64,000 nt of DNA, taken from the NCBI RefSeq assembly GCF_022387135.1, contig NZ_CP092462.1, forward strand, positions 4,650,001 to 4,714,000. Reading direction: 5' to 3'. Position 1 is the stretch's first letter; every line of letters starts with the position of its first letter. Under the pieces are notes generated by a model. The model worked only from the letters and a program-made list of their open reading frames with translations, was not told the DNA's origin and searched no databases. The DNA comes from Comamonas sp. B21-038. GTDB lineage: Bacteria; Pseudomonadota; Gammaproteobacteria; Burkholderiales; Burkholderiaceae_C. Positions 34,311 to 43,756 of the stretch are shown one piece after another. The translations under genes were made by a program, and so were the position numbers.

Positions 34311-34736
34311 ATGTCAGCACCTGCCGAAACATCTCCCGCACCCCACCACCGAGGCCAAGGCCAGTCCATCGATCTGCTGGGCAAGATCGCCCAGCTGCAG
34401 GGCCATTGGCAGCCGCGCGTGGTTGCAGAGATGAACGACTACCAGTTCAAGGTCGTCAAGATCGCCGGCGAATTTCTGTGGCACCAGCACAGCGACACCG
34501 ACGAAACCTTCATCGTCCTGGGCGGCGAGTTGCGCATCGACCTGCGCGATGCCAGCGGCAGCATCCGTGCCCTCCACCTGCAGGCCGGCCAGATGGCCGT
34601 CATCCCCCAGGGCCTCGAGCACAAGCCCTTTGCGCAGGCCGAGGTCAAGCTGCTGCTGATCGAGCCGCGCGGGGTGGCCAATACGGGGGATGGGGAGGCG
34701 GGGGCGCGTACGGTGGCGAATGACCTTTGGGTGTAG
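34311..34736 (+). CDS. Cupin domain protein
   Basis: A 141-residue single-domain cupin. Motif 1 is WHQHSDTDETFIVLGGELRI, with His-x-His and Glu as metal ligands; motif 2 is MAVIPQGLEHKPFAQ with the final His. Stand-alone cupins of this type include mannose-6-phosphate isomerase-like and dioxygenase-like proteins without known substrates. I start at ATG 34311; the frame upstream to 34269 adds residues outside the domain. A hairpin and T run follow the stop. Confidence 0.82.
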   Translation: MSAPAETSPAPHHRGQGQSIDLLGKIAQLQGHWQPRVVAEMNDYQFKVVKIAGEFLWHQHSDTDETFIVLGGELRIDLRDASGSIRALHLQAGQMAVIPQGLEHKPFAQAEVKLLLIEPRGVANTGDGEAGARTVANDLWV

Positions 34737-34757
34737 AACCCCACCCATGCAAAGACA

Positions 34758-34796
34758 GAAGATGCCGGGCCTCGCGGCATCTTCGCTAGAATTTTT
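34758..34796 (+). terminator. Probable terminator after the cupin gene
   Basis: A 10-bp stem (GAAGATGCCG at 34758-34767, CGGCATCTTC at 34775-34784) with a 7-nt loop. A run of five T lies about eight bases beyond, which is a loose fit for a Rho-independent terminator. Confidence 0.6.
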
Positions 34797-34872
34797 GCTT
34801 GGAGAGTCGCCTGAATAATCGGCCATTCTCTAGCGCAATAAAGCACCAAAAACAGCGAGGGAGATATTGGCG

Positions 34873-35220
34873 ATGAGCGCAGTATTGCGAGTTTCAGCTT
34901 TGAATGTGGAAGCTTGTTTGGTGAATACCACGATCCAACCCTATCGGCTGGAAAGCGGCACCGCCCATTTTCTGGTGAGTGACTGCGACTTCGATGATGT
35001 TCCCGGCCAGCTGCAGGATGCGTTGGCATTTCTAAGTGGCCATGCCGCCGATATCCGATGGATGATGCAGACGCCGGAGTCGGCCGCGACGCTGGACTTT
35101 GCGCGAGAGGCCAGAGAGGAAGGGTTTCAATATCTGGCCTTTCCTGCTGTGCTCGTACAGCTTGCCGGAGCCTTGGGAATCGGGCTGGAAATTTCTTTAT
35201 ACCCGGTGCACGCGCCTTGA
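34873..35220 (+). CDS. Small protein, tentatively DUF4279-like
   Basis: A 115-residue soluble protein with no signal peptide. The pattern (LRVSALNVEACL at the start, a charged middle, PAVLVQLAGALGIGLEISLY at the end) resembles DUF4279, a domain common among immunity-like and orphan proteins; I am not certain. The ATG at 34873 follows a purine-rich GAGGGAGAT. The gene has clearly lower GC than its neighbours and stands alone after a terminator, which hints at acquisition by transfer. Confidence 0.55.
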   Translation: MSAVLRVSALNVEACLVNTTIQPYRLESGTAHFLVSDCDFDDVPGQLQDALAFLSGHAADIRWMMQTPESAATLDFAREAREEGFQYLAFPAVLVQLAGALGIGLEISLYPVHAP

Positions 35221-35231
35221 GTAGTACGCCA

Positions 35232-35270
35232 TGCATTTGCACAACTGCATGATATGTATTGGCAAATGCA
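35232..35270. promoter_or_regulatory. Inverted repeat upstream of the duplicated secreted protein
   Basis: TGCATTTGC (35232-35240) and GCAAATGCA (35262-35270) form a 9-bp inverted repeat with a 21-bp spacer in an AT-rich stretch. A good -10 hexamer TATACT lies at 35290-35295, 27 bp before the next start codon. It may be an operator overlapping the promoter or a weak terminator of the preceding gene. Confidence 0.4.
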
Positions 35271-35321
35271 ATATTGCTGAATTGCTGTATATACTGCCTC
35301 AATAATCAAAGGAGGCAGAAG

Positions 35322-37001
35322 GTGAATAAAGCGCTGGGTAATCCATTTTTTCAATCCGTCGTTCTGGCGGGCGCCGCGTTGTTAAGCAGCCCTGGTTGGG
35401 CGGCGCGCGACTTCACGCCTCAGGCGGGCACCTGGGTGGTGAGCGATGAGCTCGACGGCAAGCCCGGCCGAGGCCTGGCGATTGATGTGCAGGGCAACAC
35501 CTTCTTCATGCAGGTGTTTGGCTATGAGAAGAATGGGGATGCCACGTTCTACACAGCCACCGGCCAGATGGTCGGCAACAGCGTCACTGCGCCACTGATG
35601 CGCTACAAGGGCGGCCGCAGCTTTGGCAGTGAGGCGCGCGATGCCGTTGAAGACAAATCCATTGGGAATGTGCGTGTGAGTTTTCGCAACGGCGTCGCGG
35701 GCACGGTGCAGTTCCCCGGCGAGCCGGAGTCGGCTATCGAACGCTTTGTGGTGCGCAGCGATGACGCCAACGTCACGAACCCGCGTGCACAGACGGGGAT
35801 TCGCGTTCTGAGGATGCTGGTGCAGGATGCCCAGGGTGATGTGAGCAACCAATGGAAGAGCGAACTGACGCCGATGTCGGATGGCCGCTTCCGACTCACT
35901 TTGATGGAGGCACAGGCAGGTTACAACAGACCTGTCTTCACTGTTTTTGAAGAGCTGAACTGCGAACTGCAGGGTCAGCGCGCGCGTTGGCATTGCTCGC
36001 ACCCCAACACAGCCGCACCGGCCAATGATGCGGCGAGCTATCGCGTGGCGGCATTGACTTTTGAGCTGGTGGGCTATGACCTGGTGGGCAGCGTGCAATT
36101 GCAAGGTGCACCGGCGGGAAAGGCGCAAACCATTACCGGCCATAACCTGGGAGCCTACGAAGTAGGAGGCCGCCGCCAAGAGGGCAACACAACATGGACC
36201 ACCTCCATCGAGCAGAACTACCAGCGCGGGCTTTTTATGCGAGGTGGCGTCTGCCAGGTCAGCTGCTATTCCACGGAAAACGTCTCGACCTTGATGCCGA
36301 TCAATGGCACCTGGGTGGTGGAGGATGAGCTGACCGGCAAGCCGGGCAGAGGGCTGGCGCTGGACATCCAGGGCAATACGGCCATCTTGCAGGTCTACCA
36401 TTACCGCGACGATCTGCAGCCGAGCTTTCATATGGGCAGTGCGCCCTATCTGAGCAAAGGGGTGAAATCCATGGCTTCGGTGGCCGCCATTCCAATGGAC
36501 GAGTATGCAGGCGGCCGCAGTGTGGGCGGCGCCAAGCAATCCGCGCAATGGCGCAGCCAGGCAGGCCATGCGCAGCTGGAGTTTGCCTACGATATCGCCA
36601 ATGACCGCTCTGATACCCCGCCCAACGAAGCGTTGTTGTGGTGGACCGTGGGCCAATTGCAATTGCCGGGAGAAAGCCCGGTTCGTATCCGCCGTTTGCA
36701 GTTGGAGAAGCCGACCAATTTTCCCGAAGCGATGCTGGGCAAGTGGTTTCTTCACAGTGCTCAGAAGACCTTGGAGCTGACCCAGGTGGTCGGGGACGTG
36801 GTGACCACCGCCGATGGCTCGGTGTTTTGTTCTTTGGTGAGCGATCGATACGATGGGGACGTCAGCTGTGGGCAACTTGCCCCCGAGGCGGGTTGGGCAT
36901 GGCACCAGTTCTTGCAAATGCCGATCATGAACCGTGGTGGCACGATGACCCGTTTGCGCGACCGCCACGGCAATGCGATGGGGCTGGGTGTATTGGACTG
37001 A
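35322..37001 (+). CDS. Secreted protein with internal duplication, unknown function
   Basis: I do not recognise this 559-residue protein. GTG 35322 follows a strong GGAGGCAG ribosome-binding site at 35311. A signal peptide (VVLAGAALLSSPGWA) is cut near Ala27. The sequence GTWVV-DEL-GKPGRGLA-D-QGNT occurs at residues 36 and 329, and KGGRS/AGGRS elements follow each copy, so two homologous halves of about 290 residues are fused. Both halves look beta-rich. Single Cys clusters (VCQVSC, VFCSLVSD) may form disulfides. It probably acts in the periplasm or outside the cell. Lower GC than surrounding genes. Confidence 0.65.
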   Translation: MNKALGNPFFQSVVLAGAALLSSPGWAARDFTPQAGTWVVSDELDGKPGRGLAIDVQGNTFFMQVFGYEKNGDATFYTATGQMVGNSVTAPLMRYKGGRSFGSEARDAVEDKSIGNVRVSFRNGVAGTVQFPGEPESAIERFVVRSDDANVTNPRAQTGIRVLRMLVQDAQGDVSNQWKSELTPMSDGRFRLTLMEAQAGYNRPVFTVFEELNCELQGQRARWHCSHPNTAAPANDAASYRVAALTFELVGYDLVGSVQLQGAPAGKAQTITGHNLGAYEVGGRRQEGNTTWTTSIEQNYQRGLFMRGGVCQVSCYSTENVSTLMPINGTWVVEDELTGKPGRGLALDIQGNTAILQVYHYRDDLQPSFHMGSAPYLSKGVKSMASVAAIPMDEYAGGRSVGGAKQSAQWRSQAGHAQLEFAYDIANDRSDTPPNEALLWWTVGQLQLPGESPVRIRRLQLEKPTNFPEAMLGKWFLHSAQKTLELTQVVGDVVTTADGSVFCSLVSDRYDGDVSCGQLAPEAGWAWHQFLQMPIMNRGGTMTRLRDRHGNAMGLGVLD

Positions 37002-37150
37002 AGGGCGCGATGCGCGATGGGCGGCCCTAGGCAAAAATGCGCGTAGCCCAAACCGCTGGCCCGTGATACAAGGGGTTCTGCGCTGCAGGCATGGCCGGGC
37101 ACACCGGCGCGCTGCAAGCCCATTGATCCCTGAACCAGGAGCGCGCATCC

Positions 37151-38821
37151 ATGTCCAGCACCTCGCCACCGATGTCAGCAGCAGCGGCGCCGCAGCCACC
37201 GCCGGCCAACCCGCAATGCATAGGAGTGCCGCGCGAGATATTCGCCGTTGAAAAGCGCGTGGCCACCGTGCCTGCGGTGGTGGAGAAGCTGGTGAAACTG
37301 GGCTTTCGCGTCAGCGTCGCGGCAGGCGCTGGCGAGGCGGCCAGTTTTGGCGACGAGGCCTACCGCGCAGCGGGTGCGCAGGTCATGCCCAGCTCGGCGA
37401 TCTGGGCGGGGGCCGACATTCTCTTCAAGGTGCGGCCACCTACTGCTGAAGAATGCGAATGGATGCATGCCGGCCAGATGCTGGTCGGTTTTATCTGGCC
37501 TGCGCAAAACCCGGAGCTGATGGCGCAGCTGGCGGCCAAGGGGCTGACGGTGCTGGCGATGGATGCGCTGCCGCGCACCTTGAGCCGCGCGCAGAAGATG
37601 GATGCGCTGACCTCGATGGCAGGTGTCAGCGGCTACCGGGCAGTGGTCGAGGCGGCCCATGCCTTTGGGCGCTTTTTCAGCGGGCAGATCACCGCGGCCG
37701 GCAAGGTGCCGCCTGCACAGGTGTTTATTGCGGGTGCCGGGGTGGCGGGCTTGTCGGCGATTGGCACGGCCGTCAGCCTGGGCGCGGTGGTGCGCGCCAA
37801 CGATACGCGGGCCGAGGCGGCGGACCAGGTGGTGTCGCTGGGCGGTACCTTTGTGCCGGTGGATTACGCCGAAGAGGGCGGTGGTGGCGGCGGCTACGCC
37901 AAGGTGATGAGCGAGGGCTTTCAGGCAGCGCAACGCCTGATGTATGCGCAGCAGGCCGCATGGGCCGACATCATCATCACCACGGCCCTGATCCCCGGCA
38001 AGCCGGCGCCGCGCTTGGTCACGGCCGAGATGGTGCAGGCGATGAAGCCCGGCAGCGTGATTGTGGACATGGCCGCCGAGCAGGGCGGCAACTGTGAGCT
38101 GACGGTGCCCGGCGAGGCCGTGGTGCGCCACGGCGTGACGATTGTGGGCTACACCGACCTGGCCTCGCGCCTGGCGGCGCAGTCCTCCACCTTGTACGCC
38201 AACAACCTGCTGCGCCTGGCCGAGGAGCTGTGCAAGGCCAAGGATGGGCATGCAGTGGTGAACATGGAGGACGATGCGATCCGGGGCCTCACGGTGGTGT
38301 ACCAGGGCAGCATCAGCTGGCCCGCGCCTGCGCTGGCGGCGGCGCCGGTGGCCAAGCCGGCAGCGGCTGCTGCCACGGCTGCTGCGGGCACGGCCGCAGC
38401 CAGCCCGGCAGCGGCCAAAAAGCGGGGCCATGGCCATGGTGCCGGCAGCCCTCTGCCTGCGCGCACCTTGGCCATCCTCTTTGCGGTGCTGGCGCTGCTC
38501 TTCTGGCTCATTGGCGCGCATGCGCCGGCGGCCTTCCTGGGCCACCTCACGGTGTTTGTGCTGGCCTGCTTTATCGGCTACATGGTCGTCTGGAATGTGA
38601 CGCCCGCCCTGCACACACCGCTGATGAGCGTGACCAATGCGATATCCAGCATCATCGCGATTGGCGCGCTGGTGCAGATAGCGCCGCCCGGCGTGGTGGG
38701 CACGGACCGGCCGGGGCTGCTGATTGGCGCACTGGCCTTTGTGGCCCTGGTGCTCACGGCGATCAATATGTTTGGTGGTTTTGCGGTGACGCGCCGCATG
38801 CTGGCCATGTTCCGCAAATAG
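37151..38821 (+). CDS. pntA: NAD(P) transhydrogenase subunit alpha
   Basis: PntA and PntB couple proton flow to hydride transfer between NADH and NADP+, supplying NADPH. This 556-residue alpha subunit has the NAD-binding domain ([58 protein letters not shown]) and a C-terminal membrane part with four helices ([20 protein letters not shown] to [19 protein letters not shown]). It is about 45 residues longer than the E. coli protein (510) because of a Pro/Ala-rich N-terminal tail and an Ala-rich, His/Gly-ended linker near residues 396-436. pntB follows 19 bp later. Confidence 0.94.
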   Translation: MSSTSPPMSAAAAPQPPPANPQCIGVPREIFAVEKRVATVPAVVEKLVKLGFRVSVAAGAGEAASFGDEAYRAAGAQVMPSSAIWAGADILFKVRPPTAEECEWMHAGQMLVGFIWPAQNPELMAQLAAKGLTVLAMDALPRTLSRAQKMDALTSMAGVSGYRAVVEAAHAFGRFFSGQITAAGKVPPAQVFIAGAGVAGLSAIGTAVSLGAVVRANDTRAEAADQVVSLGGTFVPVDYAEEGGGGGGYAKVMSEGFQAAQRLMYAQQAAWADIIITTALIPGKPAPRLVTAEMVQAMKPGSVIVDMAAEQGGNCELTVPGEAVVRHGVTIVGYTDLASRLAAQSSTLYANNLLRLAEELCKAKDGHAVVNMEDDAIRGLTVVYQGSISWPAPALAAAPVAKPAAAAATAAAGTAAASPAAAKKRGHGHGAGSPLPARTLAILFAVLALLFWLIGAHAPAAFLGHLTVFVLACFIGYMVVWNVTPALHTPLMSVTNAISSIIAIGALVQIAPPGVVGTDRPGLLIGALAFVALVLTAINMFGGFAVTRRMLAMFRK

Positions 38822-38839
38822 GCCGGGGGGTAGAACCGC

Positions 38840-40255
38840 ATGACCGAAAGCCTTGCAACCGTTGCCTACCTGGGCGCTGCCATTTTGTTCATCCTCAGCC
38901 TGGGCGGGCTGTCACACCCCGAGACCGCGCGGCGCGGCAACCTGCTGGGCATGCTGGGCATGGGCCTGGCGGTGCTGGTGACCGTGTTCGGCCCGCGCGT
39001 GTCGCAATCTGGCGTGGTGGCCATTGTCATCGCGCTGGTGCTGGGCGGCGGCATCGGGCTGTATGCCGCCAAGCGGGTCAAGATGACCCAGATGCCCGAG
39101 CTCGTGGCGCTGATGCACAGCCTGGTCGGCCTGGCCGCCTGCCTGGTGGGTTTTGCCAGCTATGTCGATACCTCCCATCCGTTGCAGGGCGCTGAGAAGG
39201 CCATCCACGCGGCTGAGATCTATATCGGCATTCTCATCGGCGCTGTTACCTTCTCGGGCTCGCTGGTGGCCTTTGGCAAGCTCAATGGCCGCATCGGCGG
39301 CAAACCGCTGCTGCTGCCGGGGCGGCATCTGCTCAACCTGCTGGGGCTGGTCGTGGTGGTTGCGCTGGGCTGCTGGTTTGTGCAGACCGCATCGCTGGGC
39401 CTGGGCATGCTGGCGCTGCTCGTGATGACGGCCATCGCACTGCTGTTTGGCGTGCACATGGTGATGGCCATTGGCGGCGCCGACATGCCGGTGGTGGTGT
39501 CGATGCTCAACAGCTACTCGGGCTGGGCGGCCGCCGCCACCGGCTTCATGCTGGGCAATGACCTGCTGATCGTCACCGGTGCGCTGGTGGGCTCGTCGGG
39601 TGCGATCCTGAGCTACATCATGTGCCAGGCGATGAACCGCAGCTTTATCAGTGTGATCGCCGGCGGCTTTGGCAGTGGCACGCCCGCAGCAGCGGGCCAG
39701 GCAGGCGCAGCGCCCCAGGGCGAGGTGGTGGCGGTAACCGCGGCCGAGACCGCCGAGATGCTGCGCGAGGCCAAGCGCGTGGTCATCGTGCCCGGTTACG
39801 GCATGGCCGTGGCCCAGGCACAGCACACCGTCAACGAGATCACCCGTAGCCTGCGCGAGCGCGGGGTGGAGGTGCGCTTTGCGATCCACCCGGTGGCGGG
39901 CCGCATGCCCGGCCACATGAATGTGCTGCTGGCCGAGGCCAAGCTGCCCTATGACATCGTGCTGGAGATGGACGAGATCAACGACGACTTTCCCGATACC
40001 GATGTGGCCATGGTCATCGGCGCCAATGACATCGTGAACCCCGCCGCCCAGGACGACCCTGCGAGCCCCATTGCCGGCATGCCGGTGCTGGAGGTCTGGA
40101 AGGCGCGCCAGTCCATCGTGATGAAGCGCTCGATGGCGGCCGGTTATGCCGGCGTGGACAACCCGCTGTTCTACAAAGACAACAACCGCATGCTGTTTGG
40201 CGATGCCAAGCAGATGCTCGACGAGGTGCTGGCCAGCCTCAAGGGCAGCGCCTAG
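38840..40255 (+). CDS. pntB: NAD(P) transhydrogenase subunit beta
   Basis: A 471-residue protein with nine or so N-terminal membrane helices and a C-terminal NADP-binding domain. Landmarks include [74 protein letters not shown], and [14 protein letters not shown] near the end, followed by [17 protein letters not shown]. The length agrees with the family (462 in E. coli). Same operon as pntA. Together they form the proton-translocating transhydrogenase. Confidence 0.95.
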   Translation: MTESLATVAYLGAAILFILSLGGLSHPETARRGNLLGMLGMGLAVLVTVFGPRVSQSGVVAIVIALVLGGGIGLYAAKRVKMTQMPELVALMHSLVGLAACLVGFASYVDTSHPLQGAEKAIHAAEIYIGILIGAVTFSGSLVAFGKLNGRIGGKPLLLPGRHLLNLLGLVVVVALGCWFVQTASLGLGMLALLVMTAIALLFGVHMVMAIGGADMPVVVSMLNSYSGWAAAATGFMLGNDLLIVTGALVGSSGAILSYIMCQAMNRSFISVIAGGFGSGTPAAAGQAGAAPQGEVVAVTAAETAEMLREAKRVVIVPGYGMAVAQAQHTVNEITRSLRERGVEVRFAIHPVAGRMPGHMNVLLAEAKLPYDIVLEMDEINDDFPDTDVAMVIGANDIVNPAAQDDPASPIAGMPVLEVWKARQSIVMKRSMAAGYAGVDNPLFYKDNNRMLFGDAKQMLDEVLASLKGSA

Positions 40256-40264
40256 GACGGATGC

Positions 40265-40852
40265 TTACCACTCGAAGGCGGAATCGCTGCTGGGAAAGCG
40301 CGCCACCGGGCATTCGCCGCTGCGCGCATAGCGGTCGGCATAGTTGAAGCGGTAGGCCATCTCGCTGCCATTGCGGCAGGGCAGGCCGCCGTACAGGCGT
40401 GCATAGGTGGCCCGCGCGCCACTGCTGCTGCGGTAGGTGTCCTCGGCCTTGAACACCAGCTTGCCGTCCTTGTCCTGGATGCGCAAGGTACCGAACGAGG
40501 CATTGTTGGGCGTCTCGTAGTCGACGAGCATGTCCGCGCCCTGCTGGCCCAGCTGCGAGATGATCAGAAAGTTGGCGCGCTGCTCGGCCACCAGTTGCTC
40601 CTGGCTCAGCACCCGCATCGCCGGGGTGGATTGCAGCCGTGGCGCCAGGCGCAGGCCCTTGCCCTCCAGCATGACAATGGCTGCGGTACTGGGCGGCGCA
40701 TCACGCGTAGGGCCCGCCAGCAGCACCTTGGACAGGCGCTGGGCCAGCGCCTCGACCAGTTCCTGCGTGCTGTAATCCGATGCATCCCGGGCACTAACGG
40801 CGCTGCTGGCCAGCAGGGCAGCCAGAAGAAGGGGTGCTGCAGTGATGCGCAT
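40265..40852 (-). CDS. Secreted protein of unknown function
   Basis: A 195-residue protein with a clear signal peptide (ITAAPLLLAALLASSAVSA) and no family I recognise. The mature part is mixed alpha/beta with DGKLVFKAEDTYRSSSGARAT (two parts) and two Cys (residues near LPCRNG and GECPVARF) that may pair. I start at ATG 40852. It lies ten bases beyond the convergent pntB stop and 63 bp downstream of xth in the same direction, so it may be read through from xth. A periplasmic location is likely. Confidence 0.6.
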   Translation of the reverse strand: MRITAAPLLLAALLASSAVSARDASDYSTQELVEALAQRLSKVLLAGPTRDAPPSTAAIVMLEGKGLRLAPRLQSTPAMRVLSQEQLVAEQRANFLIISQLGQQGADMLVDYETPNNASFGTLRIQDKDGKLVFKAEDTYRSSSGARATYARLYGGLPCRNGSEMAYRFNYADRYARSGECPVARFPSSDSAFEW

Positions 40853-40914
40853 GGAAAGCTCCCGGTGGGTGGTCTGGGCTCCCGGCCGCTGGGACGCGTG
40901 GCTGGGCATTGGGA

Positions 40915-41730
40915 TCAGAGCTGGAAATCGTAATCGATCGTGATGGGCGCGTGGTCGGAGAACTTCACATCCTTGTAGATGTGCTCCTTGCGGGCCAGTG
41001 CGGCAATCGCTGGCGTGGCCAGGTGGTAGTCCAGGCGCCATCCCACATTGTTGGCATAGGCCTGGCCCCGGTTGCTCCACCAGGTGTAGCAGGCGTCGGT
41101 GGTATCGGGCTGCAGCACGCGGTACACGTCGACCAGGCCGCCGGTCTCGGTCTCCTTCTCCAGCAGCTGGGTCATCCAGCTGCGTTCTTCGGGCAGGAAG
41201 CCGCTGTTCTTCTGGTTGCTGCGCCAGTTCTTGATATCGGCGTTGGTGTGGGCAATGTTGATGTCGCCGCAGAGGATGAAGTCGCGCTCGGCCCGCAAGC
41301 GCATCAGGTGCGGGTGCAGCTCGGCCAGAAAGCGGTACTTGGCAGCCTGGCGGATGTCCCCCGAGCTGCCGCTGGGAAAGTAGCAGCTGATGATCGACAG
41401 CTTGCGCGTGGGCGTGTCAAAGCGCAGCTCCACGTAGCGGCCTTCGGCATCGAACTCGTTGGGCGAAAAGCCGACCACCACATCGCTGGGTGCATGGCGG
41501 GTGTAGATGCCCACCCCCGAGTAGCCCTTCTTCTCGGCAAACTGGAAATACCCGTTCATCTCGTCGATAACGTCGAACTTGTCCAGCATATCCGCTTGCT
41601 GTGCCTTGATTTCCTGCACACAAATACAATCGGGCCGGGTTGTCTCAATCCAGGGGATCACGCCCTTGGTGGCAGCGGAGCGGATGCCGTTGAGGTTGAG
41701 GCTGGTTAATTTGAACAAGGATTGGGTCAT
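40915..41730 (-). CDS. xth: Exodeoxyribonuclease III
   Basis: A 271-residue AP endonuclease/3'-5' exonuclease of base excision repair. Family motifs are LTSLNLNGIRSA at the N-terminus, CVQEIKAQ (catalytic Glu), YFPSG, FILCGDINIAHTNADIKNW (catalytic Asp, Asn), and WRLDYHLAT and FSDHAPITIDYDF (Asp-His) at the end. GGGAG precedes ATG 41730 by ten bases. The start overlaps that of pyrE on the other strand by two bases, so the promoter lies inside pyrE. Confidence 0.93.
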   Translation of the reverse strand: MTQSLFKLTSLNLNGIRSAATKGVIPWIETTRPDCICVQEIKAQQADMLDKFDVIDEMNGYFQFAEKKGYSGVGIYTRHAPSDVVVGFSPNEFDAEGRYVELRFDTPTRKLSIISCYFPSGSSGDIRQAAKYRFLAELHPHLMRLRAERDFILCGDINIAHTNADIKNWRSNQKNSGFLPEERSWMTQLLEKETETGGLVDVYRVLQPDTTDACYTWWSNRGQAYANNVGWRLDYHLATPAIAALARKEHIYKDVKFSDHAPITIDYDFQL

Positions 41731-42427
41731 GGTCGATAGTCTCCCACAGCCAGGCGCAGATGCGCAGTTGGCACAGGATTTTGTAGAGTTTGCCGTCGAA
41801 GCCGGCGTGCTGCGCTTTGGGCAGTTCACCACCAAGGCCGGCCGCATCAGCCCGTATTTTTTCAATGCCGGGTTGTTTGATGATGGCGCCAAGATGGCGC
41901 GCCTGTCCGAATTCTATGCAAAAGCGATTCTGGCCAGCGGTGTGGCGTTCGACATGGTGTTTGGACCGGCCTACAAGGGCATTCCGCTGGCCGCGACCGT
42001 GGCCGTGGAGCTGGCGCGCCAGGGCAAGAACGTGCCCTTTGCCTACAACCGCAAGGAAGCCAAGGACCATGGCGAAGGCGGCAGCCTGGTGGGCGCGCCG
42101 CTCCAAGGCCGGGTGCTGATCATTGACGATGTGATGTCGGCCGGCACTGCTGCGCGCGAATCGATTGCGCTCATCAAGGGCGCGGGCGCCATTCCCCATG
42201 CGATGGCCATTGCATTGGACAGACAGGAGAAAGCCACTGAGAATGGCAAGGACGTTGCCCATAGTGCGGTGCAGTATGTGCGCGACCAGCTGGGAATGCA
42301 GGTCTGCACCATTGCCAGGCTGGAGGACCTGCTGGCCTTCCTGGCCCAGGGCCCGGCCGCAGAATCGATGCGTGAACACCACAGTCAGGTGCTGGCTTAC
42401 CGGGAACGTTATGGCGTTGGCAATTGA
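41729..42427 (+). CDS. pyrE: Orotate phosphoribosyltransferase
   Basis: PyrE joins orotate to PRPP to make orotidine 5'-phosphate in pyrimidine synthesis. The 232-residue protein has the family signatures FTTKAGRISPYFFNAGLFDD, FGPAYKGIPLA, YNRKEAKDHGEGG (active-site Lys loop) and the PRPP motif VLIIDDVMSAGTA. AAGGA at 41717-41721 gives a good ribosome-binding site seven bases before ATG 41729, inside the xth coding region. The divergent start overlaps xth by two bases. Confidence 0.95.
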   Translation: MVDSLPQPGADAQLAQDFVEFAVEAGVLRFGQFTTKAGRISPYFFNAGLFDDGAKMARLSEFYAKAILASGVAFDMVFGPAYKGIPLAATVAVELARQGKNVPFAYNRKEAKDHGEGGSLVGAPLQGRVLIIDDVMSAGTAARESIALIKGAGAIPHAMAIALDRQEKATENGKDVAHSAVQYVRDQLGMQVCTIARLEDLLAFLAQGPAAESMREHHSQVLAYRERYGVGN

Positions 42428-42467
42428 TTATTAGAATTCGATAGTTTTGAATGATAAGGATCTAGCA

Positions 42468-43112
42468 ATGCGGAAGGACAGGTGTGCAGCTGCTTTGGCC
42501 ATCGGTATGCTGGCGCTCGCTGGCGCCAGCCATGCCCAGAAGTCCCCGTCGGCCTCCATGGTCTACAGCTGCGTGGATGCGGCTGGCCGCCGCCTGACGG
42601 CGGACCGGCCCATTCCTGCCTGTGCGGACCGCGAGCAGCAGGTCACGATGCCCGGCGGTGCGGTGCGCACGGTCGGGCCGGCCTATTCCGAGCGCGAGCG
42701 TGCCGAGCAGGCCGCGCAGCAGCGCCGTGAGGCAGAAGAGCGCTACCGCGCCAATGATGGCAAACGGCGCGAGCGCGCGCTGGCCACACGCTTTCCCACC
42801 AAGGCCGCCCATGACGCCGAGCGTGCCGAAGCCGTCGATGTGTTGCGTGCGCAGATCCGTATCGTGCAGGAGCGCCGCACCTTCTTGCTCGAAGACCGCA
42901 AGAAGATCGACCAGGACATGGAGTTCTACAAAAAGGACCCCAGCAAGGCGCCTGCCCTGCTGCAGGCGCGCCTGGATGGCAACCGACGTGACTTCAAGGA
43001 AGTCGACGAGCAGATCGCCACGATCAACGAAGAAATCAAGGCCACCAACCTGCGCTTTGACGCAGAGGCCCAAAGCCTCAAACCCTACTGGACCCCGGCT
43101 GCTTCCAAGTAG
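42468..43112 (+). CDS. Secreted coiled-coil protein with DUF4124-like segment
   Basis: A 214-residue protein. A signal peptide (AALAIGMLALAGASHA) is followed by MVYSCVDAAGRRLTADRPIP, which resembles the DUF4124 pattern of a short beta-hairpin common in proteobacterial exported proteins. The remainder is highly charged and rich in Glu, Arg, Ala and Gln with heptad spacing, suggesting a long coiled coil. AAGG precedes ATG 42468. It lies 40 bp after pyrE and 15 bp before tag; function unknown, presumably periplasmic. Confidence 0.65.
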   Translation: MRKDRCAAALAIGMLALAGASHAQKSPSASMVYSCVDAAGRRLTADRPIPACADREQQVTMPGGAVRTVGPAYSERERAEQAAQQRREAEERYRANDGKRRERALATRFPTKAAHDAERAEAVDVLRAQIRIVQERRTFLLEDRKKIDQDMEFYKKDPSKAPALLQARLDGNRRDFKEVDEQIATINEEIKATNLRFDAEAQSLKPYWTPAASK

Positions 43113-43127
43113 CCGCGCGCAACCTCC

Positions 43128-43745
43128 ATGCCCCTCGACACCCTCGCCCCAGGCCTGGCCCTGGCCGACGACCAGCGCGCGCGTTGCAGCTGGTGCATGG
43201 CCTCGCCCCTCTACCAGCACTACCACGACCATGAATGGGGCTTCCCCGTGCATGATGACCGCCGCTTGTTCGAGAAGATCTGCCTGGAAGGCTTTCAGGC
43301 CGGCCTGAGCTGGCTGACGATTCTGAACAAGCGCGAGTCCTTCCGGGCGGCCTTTGCGCAGTTCGATGCGCAGCAGGTTGCGCAGTTCGGTGCCGAGGAT
43401 GTGCAGCGCCTGCTGGCCGACGCCGGCATTGTGCGCCACCGGGGCAAGATCGAGGCGGTGATCAACAATGCCCTGCGCCTGGCTGAGCTGCAGCGAGAAT
43501 TTGGCAGTTTTGACGCCTACCTGTGGCGCTTTGCGCCAGCGCCGGCAAGCCGCCCGGAGCGGATCACGTTGGAGGCCGTGCGCCAGATGGGCGTGGCGCC
43601 CGAGGCCGTGGCGCTGTCGAGGGATCTGAAAAAGCGCGGCTGGAAGTTTGTCGGCCCCACCACGGTTTACGCCTTCATGCAGGCGATGGGCATGGTCAAT
43701 GACCACCTCCATGGCTGCCATGTGCGGGATGGCCGGCCGGCCTGA
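43128..43745 (+). CDS. tag: DNA-3-methyladenine glycosylase I
   Basis: Tag removes 3-methyladenine from alkylated DNA as the first step of base excision repair. The 205-residue protein has RCSWCMASPLYQHYHDHEWG with zinc Cys and the conserved Tyr-His-Asp-x-Glu-Trp-Gly, LFEKICLEGFQAGLSWLTIL, and the C-terminal FVGPTTVYAFMQAMGMVNDH with the following LHGCHV supplying zinc His and Cys. It lies close behind the coiled-coil protein, and 1.4 kb from xth, another base excision repair gene. Confidence 0.93.
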   Translation: MPLDTLAPGLALADDQRARCSWCMASPLYQHYHDHEWGFPVHDDRRLFEKICLEGFQAGLSWLTILNKRESFRAAFAQFDAQQVAQFGAEDVQRLLADAGIVRHRGKIEAVINNALRLAELQREFGSFDAYLWRFAPAPASRPERITLEAVRQMGVAPEAVALSRDLKKRGWKFVGPTTVYAFMQAMGMVNDHLHGCHVRDGRPA

Positions 43746-43756
43746 GCCCCTTTACG

